Position numbers and translations under genes: made by a program. From contig JBAMJV010003054.1 in NCBI GenBank assembly GCA_037951105.1, forward strand, positions 1 through 64,000: a DNA stretch of 64,000 nt, written 5' to 3'. Positions 55,800 through 64,000 of this stretch are shown piece after piece; position 1 is the first letter of the stretch, and every line of letters begins with the position of its first letter. The notes under the pieces were generated by a model that had not been told where the DNA came from, ran no database searches, and was given only the letters and a program-made list of their open reading frames with translations. Source of the stretch: Echinarachnius parma. Taxonomy: Eukaryota; Echinodermata; Echinoidea; Clypeasteroida; Echinarachniidae.

Positions 55800-58065
55800 A
55801 TAATCGTGGAATTGGATAAAAGAAAAACGATTCTGTTTTGATGTCCGATTTTCACGTTGACGCAAAACATACAAATCTTATTCTTCAGGATTCAATCACA
55901 ATCGCATAAACAATCGACGGTTAATTGCATGACGACATCATAATTATATTCCATTAGTTCTATGCAGTTATCGCGGCTATCATCATGATCATGGAGGAAA
56001 TTGGTGTGTGTCATTATATTTCATCATGAAGTTATAATTACCCAACTGCAGACAAGGAGAGTAGTTGTATTACTAGTAGTAGTTGACATTACTGACTTAA
56101 ATTATGCTGCTAATGTAATGTTTTATTTTGTTTTTAACGCACATTTAGTTGATAATTTTGCCATGATTTTATACTGTACAATTTGAGGAAAGGCAAGGAC
56201 AGACCTCATGTGAACTAACGGGTTTTGAGATTTTAAACAAATACCAAATGTGTTAATGTCTTACTATGTAAAGCTATATACCCTTTCAAATACATTTTAT
56301 TTTTATACTATGTGTGTCTTATGTATTAACATTCGTCTTTACTATGTTTATTAAATAATGTAACAAATTCGTTGAGAAAGTAAGGATATATTTAATGTTC
56401 AAAATACGTTTAACACATTGCGTTGGATGAATATTTATCAACTTGTTATTACAAACAGCTACCGTATTGTGACTATTTAACTGCAGCTAGAAAATGAAGA
56501 ACAATGCAAAGCATTGGAAAACAGTGGAAAACAATTCTTTAAGGCATGACCTTTGTATCAAACATATTTAATGTTCTTGAATTCATGCTGCCTCGTATAG
56601 TTTAAATTTCTTCATCTCATATTATTAAGTATTAATGTGAACGAAACTATGAATCTAGATTATTGCTAGGATAGACTTGAATGTTTGGAACAAGTCTTGA
56701 GCTCTGAACTGGAGAAGTTAAATGTTTATTATGCGACGTTGCCTTGTTTTAATACACAGTGGAACACATTCGTGTATGATGTCATAATTATTTTGCTTCA
56801 CATTATCGTTCATTATCCCACCGATTTTAAAAGTATGCAACTGAAAGACTATATCATAGTTTGTTCTTCACCATAATGGTAAAGAAAAACAAAATCACGG
56901 AAGCAATGAAATACGTACGAACACATATATTTTGTTTAGAAAGTTTTGAGCTTCGTACGGCTTGGGTTATGGTGATGTAAAACAAAAGGAAATACATGTT
57001 TGCATGCTTTACAGTTGTCCTCATTTCAGTTCCGTACGTATCGTCATGGGTATATAGAAATCGGGAGAGAAACGGAACAACTTACAGAAAGCTATGAAAA
57101 ACTTACTGATTAAATTAGAAAGTTTCGAGCTCTGTAGATTGTAGTGTATTTCTGTATTTGCCAAATGACGGCTATCAATATCCAATATTGAATGACTCGC
57201 GATAGTACTCGCGGAGGAGGAAAACATGGCTTTGATTTGATCAGAATCTGGCGTGATTGTTGTCATTTTGTATTTCTGGTGTAAAACTCGTGTGAGACAC
57301 GATATTTGGTAGTATATAGTGATGACGATGAATTGATATCATATCAAGGAAGGGTATAACACTAAAACTGCTAGGAAATTGGTATTATTACTTGGGCTTA
57401 TAGAAACCCTGTATTGCGCTATATAAATACAAGTTATTATTATTATTATTATTATTAATGTATTCTCTAATTGTAAAAATGTGTAATTATGTCAATGTCT
57501 GCCGTGCCGACGATGACAAATAGGCTACTCTAGCCTGATTACGATGTTCGTTCTTTTCTTTCTTCTAATAATGGTGATGATGATAGGTTTCATATGACTA
57601 ATATGTTTGGACTTTGGAGGTCTCTTATATCGCAAGACAGAAATTTACTGGAAGAAAGATATACCCTTTTCTGAAATTGTGCACTTTGATTCCGTCGGTG
57701 AAATAGGAAACGATTGTTTTAGATATACATGTATTGCCAATTAAGAAAATACAGTCATGTCTGTTTCCTCGTTCACGAGAATTAAACATCGACTATGTTA
57801 TACTATACGTAACAATTGTACAATACATTTTGGATCATTCAAATAAATGAAATACCTCTCTAGATAACGAAGATTTGTTTTGACGAGTCGAATATCAATG
57901 TAAAACTTGTTTTAAAATAAATACCTACTTCACCCGCCTTTTCTTTCACGACGGTCGCTGTAATGCCATCATACTGTTTCCTTCAACAGAGAGAGAGAGA
58001 TTGAGTACACAAACATGACTAATGGGTGAAGTGTTACGTATACTAATCCTAATGATTTTGTATTT
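55800..58065. other. Intergenic stretch between sulfotransferase genes, no gene seen
   Basis: AT-rich. An ATT repeat lies at about 57436-57457. Segments near 56938 and 57118 (AGAAAGTTT.GAGCT) are weakly similar. No coding or RNA feature could be supported. Confidence 0.4.
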
Positions 58066-58071
58066 CATATA

Positions 58072-58712
58072 CAGTCAAACCTGTGTTAGTGGCCACCTGT
58101 CTATTGCTACCAACCTGCCCCGGTCATAGGTATCACTCAAAGGCGTAACACATGAGCGTTAAAGAGGTTGAAAATGACCCCCTATTTTGCGGCGTTTCGT
58201 GTACATTTTCAGCAATTTATACCCCCTTTCAACACAAAAACGGGTACAAATTGGCATTAAACAAATACCTTTTTTTTTGCATTACGAGTACACATTAACC
58301 AAAGACCCCTTTTTTAAAGACTTGAAGTACATAAATAAAATATGATTTGTGACCCTGATGAAAAGATACCCTTTTTTCAAATTTCAGTAACATTTAAAGG
58401 AAATTTGTACCTTTTGTCTATTTTCCGCGAACATATTCATGAAATATATAGAATATAGAATTCCGCGAAAATAAAATGTTCGCGAACACATGCTAATAAA
58501 AAGACCCCCTTTTACTCGAAATTCTTAACGGTCTTGCGTACACATCGTCAATGTGTATTGACACTATACTATACCGGGCAACCTGCCTTTAGTCGTTGTG
58601 GTCACCCAAAGTGTTTCCATGCAGAGTTTTACCGAACCTGTCCAGATAGGTTACATGTCTTCGATGGCCACTTTTCTTGTTTCTCCTAGGTGGTCACTCT
58701 AAAGGGTAGACG
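58072..58712. mobile_element. Long member of the TACAGTCAAACCT MITE family
   Basis: Left end TACAGTCAAACCTGTGTTAG then TGGCCACCTGTCT, right end CTCCTAGGTGGTCACT. The middle (about 58140-58555) is unlike the short intron copies and has many CCCCTTTT and AAAGACCCC motifs, so it may be an insertion. Non-coding. Confidence 0.55.
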
Positions 58713-58926
58713 AACTTTTCAGTGTTACTTGACCACGATGACGTAACACAAAGTATATCCCAAACTTCTATTTGCTCTTCAACCCGACCGACGGGCGAAG
58801 AGATCATTATGATGATAGCACTCATCATCAACTTTGGACATATTTGTGTAGTAGACTCAGTTCGAGGCTATTTCAGTATTTTGTTCGTCTTTATGAGAAG
58901 TATTCTTCAAAGATTATTATTACAGA

Positions 58927-59100
58927 GGTAGTGGTGGTGGTGGTGGTGGTGGTGGTGGTGGTGGTGGTGGTGGTGGTGGTGGTGGTGGTGGGGTGGTGTT
59001 GGTAATGATGATGATGATGGTGATGATGATGTTGTTGTTGATGATGATGTTGATGATGATGCCATGATGATGATGATGATGATTGTGGTGGCACGGTGGT
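58927..59100. repeat. (GGT)n followed by GAT/GTT-rich microsatellite
   Basis: About 20 GGT units (58930-58990), then interrupted GAT and GTT units. Poly-Val and poly-His frames here are repeat artefacts. Confidence 0.95.
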
Positions 59101-59200
59101 GGAGGAGGCGGCAGTCGTGGTGGCGGGGTGTTGTTGAATTCACTCAGGCTGTTATACCACTGAATTTAATGCTCCTTATAATAGGGGTATAGTTATGGCT

Positions 59201-59769
59201 CAGTCACATTTGACACGGCGGCCGTACGGTCTAAAATTTCTACGGCCAATTACAAAAATAGGGCCGCCGTAGAATGTCTACGGTCACATGCATTAGCAGT
59301 CACATTTGCCACGGCCGCCGCACGGCGTATCTTTAATTTGTGGAGACAGAAAATCTGCGGCTGCCGTACGGCCTTTATAGTGATGACGCACGGTTGCCTT
59401 AGGGCGTCCCTGCGGTTGCCGCATGTTATTTGAACAAATATGAAGGCAGACGCAAGGCGCCCGCAAGGCGGCCGCAGGGGGGCCATACGGCAACCGTGCG
59501 GCCAGACTGACGCTACAGCTACACTCCTATAGAGTATAGGAGTGGTAGCCATGGCTACGGCGTGTATAATTGCTTCGGCGACCGTAGAAATGAAAAAGAG
59601 ATATAACTTTTAGTTAAAATTCTACGGCGACCCCTACGGCCTGTAAAATATACGGTTACGCCGTACGGGGACCCTGCGGCCACCGCAGATTTTCTGCGGA
59701 CGCCGCACGTTTCTCTCGATTTCGGGGGCGTACGGCCGCCGTACGCTCGCCGTAGAGCAAATGTGACTG
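59201..59769. mobile_element. GC-rich element with CAGTCACATTTG ends and CGGCCGCCGTACGG motifs
   Basis: Ends CAGTCACATTTGACACGGCG and its worn inverse (CGTAGAGCAAATGTGACTG). The 569 bp interior is far more GC-rich than its surroundings and repeats CTACGG, TGCGGC.GCCG and CGGCCGCCGTACG in both orientations. A second CAGTCACATTTGCCACGGCC at 59294 suggests a nested or duplicated end. Non-coding; superfamily not assigned. Confidence 0.7.
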
Positions 59770-59774
59770 TAGCA

Positions 59775-60500
59775 TTAATACCTCTTGTGTCAGCTCATAT
59801 TCCTATCCTTCATTCTGACTGGAACACACCTGAATGTGTATAATCTCTTCATGGTTCATGCGAACTTTTGGTAAATTTGAAATCCTAACGCTGATTGACC
59901 ATCTCCTGTGTACGTACACTTGTTTTATAGTCCTAAAGGACAGTCATAAATGCGCATTAATTCGATTAATAGATGCTGAACTATCTTGGTAACAATATGT
60001 TCAAATCCAGTCATGACGACACCTCCAGCATTCCAGTTTGCAAAGTTTGCATTTTATGGTACCAAAGTAAAGACGCAGCTAATGGGGGTGGGGTGGGGTC
60101 GGGGAAATTACCCCTTCGTGGATGTCAATGCTCCTACCACTATTTACTATACCTCCCCTTAATGATAATGGTATTTTATCATTATTATAGTATTTTGTAC
60201 AAAAACTGTGATGTTCGCAGCTACCATGGCTAAATTGCAGTGTCATTTGCAACGATATTTACAAACATCAAAATAACAAATAACATCAAAATAACTAACC
60301 CTATAACGAAATCACGAGGTATAAAGAAACGGTAATAAATACAATAATTAGAGAAAGAATGGTAATGATGGACAATAGATGAATACATGCATGTCGCAGG
60401 CCTCCTACTCCCCCACTTGACTTACACCATTATTTGCCCCCATAAGTTGATTCATCTGGTAACGCCACATTTAACAACTGAACCTTTCCTGATATAATGC
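59775..60500. other. Intergenic stretch, no gene seen
   Basis: No coding, RNA or mobile-element signature could be supported. Confidence 0.4.
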
Positions 60501-60505
60501 AAACG

Positions 60506-60686
60506 CAATGGCGTAGCTACGGGGCCGCATGGGGGCACATGTTTCCATCAATAATTTGTATATAATAAGCTTGCCAATCAAAAGGGTAAACAAAATGAAA
60601 TTCAGAAATATATGTATAATTATATCGCCTCAAAATAATATCTCCCCTCCCCCTCTACATATTAGTCAACCCACACTACGCCACTC
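60506..60686. mobile_element. hAT-type MITE copy before sulfotransferase gene 2
   Basis: Left CAATGGCGTAGCTACGGGGC, right CCCACACTACGCCACTC. The core has GGGGGCACATG, ATCAATAATTTG, AAAAGGGTAAAC and ATTAGTCAACCC. 181 bp, close in length to 52869-53052; no target duplication was recognised. Confidence 0.75.
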
Positions 60687-61295
60687 TACATGTTAGTCTT
60701 GATAAACTATGACGGTGATTCCAGTACGTACCATGCATGCATATAACGGTGGGAGGCAACACCAGGCAGGGTTCGATTAATGAATAACCAAAACATCAAC
60801 CGACGCCCTATTGTCTTTCAAGAATCGAGAAGGTGAGCTCGAGAAAAGAGCAAATATAAATTGCGATAAGCCCATATTCGTCTGTTGGGGGAGTAAATGC
60901 CTGCATGAAGTGGGCGATGTCTCGTTTTTGCTCTCAGTCATTTGTCAATTCATCGTTGGAAGGTGGTACACAGATAATGCAGACCGAGATATATTTCATA
61001 TTTTATTCATTCATGCCGCATTCACATTTACAACTTCAGATAACCGAACGTTGTGACTATTCTTCACGTCTCGATTGTACGTTGCTTATTGGACTTAAAG
61101 CGGTGTGCCGGAAAGGGAATCGGAATTGACTTTTCTGGATATCTCTAAGATATATCTTTAAATTCTTTTGAGTGTAACCAATACACTGAATGTTCGAATG
61201 GTGAGTCAGGCGTATTAACTCGTTTCTAAAGGCTCGCTATTATTAAGAGTTGACCTAGAAAATCAGCCTCCTGACGGTAATTTGGGCGAGTAACA

Positions 61296-62615
61296 ATGAC
61301 GAACTCGAATATGGAGCTGGAGTCAGTGGATGGAAGTGAAATGCTTAAAACTGAAACAAGTGCTGAAGATGTACCGGCTCTTTCGAATTCACATGTCATA
61401 CTGAAAGAGAAAGAGCAGGCAGGGGCTCGGTATAGCAAAACGGACTTGGAAATAGCATCATCAACAGTTGAAATACCCAAGAAAGAAATGGGCCGCGTCC
61501 TCCTTTGGACAGCGCCGCGGTCACTGTCCACAGCATTCGAGCGGTGTATGACGCGAGTTCCTAACGCCAAGATCTTCAATGAGATGTACGGCGCAGCATT
61601 TCTCCTGGGACCTGATCGGAAGAAGTGGTGGTTCCCAAAGCTGACGCCCAAACACTCTTATAAGCACTGCAAGCAACGAATGGAGGCCGACCATCCAGGG
61701 CACGAATTCGTCTTCGCAAAGGACTTTGCCTTCGAGATGCACAAACACTGCGAAATGCTGCCCAAGGGCTTCCAGCACACCTTTCTGGTCAGACACCCCT
61801 ACAAGGTCTTCACGTCCCTAAGGAAGATGCTCTGCAATTCAGTCGTCCTGAGGACCCTCAGCTTTAACGCTAAGATCAAGATGTGCTTCCCGACCGACGG
61901 GTACTTCTACGAGGACATGTGGGAGCTGTACAGCTACATCAAAGCTCATCCTGAAGACTTCCCCGCTCCCATCATCATCGATGCCGACGACCTGATCGCC
62001 GATCCCGATGCCATGATCATGAAGTACTGCGAGCTGATCGGGTTGCCCTTCCAACCTGAAATTCTTCAGTGGGAGAAGGCAGAGCTGAAGGAGCTGCCCT
62101 GGGAAGGCCCCAAGTTCTTCCACTTCATGAACAATCTCATAGGATGTTACAAGAACGCGTTGAACAGCACGGGTTTCCGGAAAGGTGGTATGAAGAAGGA
62201 CGCCAAAAAGGACGCCCCAAAGAACGCATGGGAAGACAAAGACAAGAGCAAGAGCAAGACCAAGAAATTGAGCAGTAATAAAGTCAATGATAGCAGCAGT
62301 AAATCGCAAATTTGTGGAGATTCGGACATAGTGATTACGAATGATGTAATAGAATCGACGACAGAAGAGAGCGGGAAATCACCAGAGGGACTCAACAATG
62401 ACGCATATGCGGAGGAAAATGCCTCAGACGGAGACTCGTTACAAGACGATGCGGAAAAAGACGCATCATCAAGTAAACACTCGGCAGATTCTTCAACCGT
62501 TCATGAATACGACCTCTCGGGTGTTCACTCCGATGTGCGCAAGGCAGTCAATTATACCATGCCTTTCTACAGAAAACTCCACGAGCATAAAATTACTTTG
62601 AATATAAACAATTAG
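61296..62615 (+). CDS. PAPS-type sulfotransferase-like protein 2 (no coding intron)
   Basis: 439 codons; an in-frame TAA lies six codons before the ATG. Paralogue of the gene at 53952 on the same strand, about 6 kb downstream. It has WTAPRSLSTAFERCM (about 71-85) as the 5'-phosphosulfate loop, RHPYKVFTS (166-174) as the 3'-phosphate-binding segment, YEDMWELYSYI, and IIIDADDLIADPDAMIMKYC. The first ~65 residues differ from gene 1. The linker after ~295 differs too: first Lys-rich (KKDAKKDAPKNAWEDKDKSK), then acidic and Ser-rich. The C-terminal tail is again conserved (HEYDLSGVHSDVRKAVNYTM, then PFYRKLHEHKITL). Likely a cytosolic PAPS-dependent sulfotransferase of unknown acceptor. A possible AATAAA lies at about 63237. 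Confidence 0.9.
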   Translation: MTNSNMELESVDGSEMLKTETSAEDVPALSNSHVILKEKEQAGARYSKTDLEIASSTVEIPKKEMGRVLLWTAPRSLSTAFERCMTRVPNAKIFNEMYGAAFLLGPDRKKWWFPKLTPKHSYKHCKQRMEADHPGHEFVFAKDFAFEMHKHCEMLPKGFQHTFLVRHPYKVFTSLRKMLCNSVVLRTLSFNAKIKMCFPTDGYFYEDMWELYSYIKAHPEDFPAPIIIDADDLIADPDAMIMKYCELIGLPFQPEILQWEKAELKELPWEGPKFFHFMNNLIGCYKNALNSTGFRKGGMKKDAKKDAPKNAWEDKDKSKSKTKKLSSNKVNDSSSKSQICGDSDIVITNDVIESTTEESGKSPEGLNNDAYAEENASDGDSLQDDAEKDASSSKHSADSSTVHEYDLSGVHSDVRKAVNYTMPFYRKLHEHKITLNINN

Positions 62616-62739
62616 AATAAGAATATATTGGTGTTACCAAAAGACTTTGCTCAAGACGATGAGCGAAATCATGTAGGTGTGATGTCAGGTATTAAAAGAC
62701 ACCACGTATTTTATTTTCACCGTTAAAGAGTGCGACATT

Positions 62740-62852
62740 TCTATGCATTACGAGGTTCGCCAGGCAATCGAGTAGGGTTAGAGCCAAGTGCTGCATGCCC
62801 TTTTACAAACTACTCCACCTGCTACCTCGAATGTACAGGCAACTAAATAATA
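62740..62852 (+). pseudogene. Relic of a sulfotransferase C-terminal tail (after gene 2)
   Basis: GAGGTTCGCCAGGCAATCGA reads EVRQAIE, then after a short disruption ATGCCCTTTTACAAACTACT reads MPFYKLL, matching SDIRKAIEYTMPFYKLLYE of gene 1. It lies about 125 bp past the gene 2 stop and is closer to the gene 1 tail (AIE, FYKLL) than to gene 2 (AVN, FYRKL). Confidence 0.7.
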
Positions 62853-62869
62853 TTCATTGATACAATTAT

Positions 62870-64000
62870 AGTCGTACAAACGTGATATTTTGCAGATCCA
62901 CCCCATATAGCATTGTAATATATTTTGTGCAATTAATTAATACCACCAGATTGTGATTTGCTTGATGTTCCAAATGTAGAATATTGAAGATAAGGTTATG
63001 AAGGATTTGATGTTTTATACCAAATCTTGAGCCTTTACTTGTTTTTCTTTGTTTGTTTTACTTTTCATGTAATGCATTGCCAGTAAATTCGAGAACATTC
63101 TTTATAATGTCCAGCTGATCGTGTTCTATACCTTCAATAACATAATTTATTCAATATTGATCTATCTTGAGTTCTACCAAGTACATGTTTCTAAATGTTA
63201 TAATGATTATATTGCTAAATGCTAATACATATCAACAATAAAAAAAAAAGCGTAAGTTTTTATTCCGGGACGAGAACCTTTATTATGTTATCAATACAGG
63301 ATTGAATCTTAGTTGTATTTATTTGTTACCTGATATTATAATTATAAGGAAATGAAACATAATTCTAGACTTCTGCTGATTGTTGAAGGTATATAAATTG
63401 ACATGCGTCTACAGGTTCTCATGGTATGATATCTCATTACTGCTAGTGCAGGTCACAATAGTATACTGATACGAAGCTTGCATTGCTTTATTAAGTTTAT
63501 CTTGTATGAATTGTATATTTTGAGAGAATAATATATAAGAGAAACAAAATTATTAACAAAGAAATGCAATTATAAAGACAATTATTGGTATCGGTGCATG
63601 TAATTTATAGACTTTATTTATGAATATTTAATTATTTATACGCGAAGATTTCAGAGTATTTTGTTTAGAGGTTTAAGAATGCAAAATGTAGTTCAGAAAT
63701 TAGTTTTAGTTTATGTCTTATATATTGGATTCATTACGACATGAATACAATAGTCGATTTAAACAAAACAATTAGTGAGATTGGATATTGGTATGATATA
63801 ATATAAAGTAAAATAAAAAATAAAGTATAACTGCTTTTATAACTTCGTACTAAAAGTAATAGTTGATATTTATACAATTACTAAATCAGCATTAGATAGT
63901 TTGTATACAATGGATAATTGTTTTACATAATGTGCAATACAGTACACCAATAACGCATGCTTATATTCCTATCATTTATCAACATTTCCCCCGAATTTAT
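62870..64000. other. AT-rich end of window, no gene seen
   Basis: Very AT-rich with no recognisable coding or mobile-element feature. Confidence 0.45.

Overview
The window is AT-rich, intron-bearing animal DNA with dense short repeats. Four protein-coding genes can be supported. The mix fits a marine invertebrate: a two-exon kelch-like gene, an 18-exon ALDH7A1, a pair of PAPS-type sulfotransferase genes without coding introns, and many small palindromic DNA transposons plus long G/C homopolymers. An invertebrate deuterostome such as an echinoderm or hemichordate is my best guess, but the sequence alone does not fix the phylum.

Layout. 1-5.5 kb: no gene; a CGAGACCGAGACCA repeat cluster and a GAT/GGT microsatellite. 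5.6-10.6 kb: a BTB-BACK-kelch gene on the minus strand (two coding exons, 617 codons), followed at its 3' side by decayed copies of its own C-terminal coding segment. 10.6-30 kb: no recognisable gene; degenerate tandem arrays, a TTAAAGGGA-ended MITE family, a four-module palindrome, a 1.7 kb fold-back Tc1/mariner element nested in a MITE, and a near-perfect 340 bp palindrome whose empty site survives in a neighbouring tandem copy. 30.2-47.6 kb: ALDH7A1 (antiquitin) on the plus strand, all 18 exons located, 537 codons. Its introns hold duplicated exon debris, including a phase-matched second version of exon 15, and several MITE families. 47.6-53.9 kb: intergenic, with a Tc1-type inverted-repeat element, a hAT-type MITE with a perfect 8 bp target duplication, and a 150 bp direct repeat. 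53.9-62.9 kb: two tandem sulfotransferase paralogues, each followed by a relic of the same C-terminal tail. The last kilobase holds nothing recognisable.

The genes do not form an obvious pathway: a Cullin-3 adaptor-type protein, a lysine-catabolism dehydrogenase and two sulfotransferase-like enzymes. The recurring theme is duplication and decay of short coding segments (kelch C-terminus, ALDH7A1 exons 6 and 15, sulfotransferase C-terminus) amid fold-back DNA elements. The candidate most worth testing is ALDH7A1 exon 15b, which could be spliced only as a replacement for exon 15.
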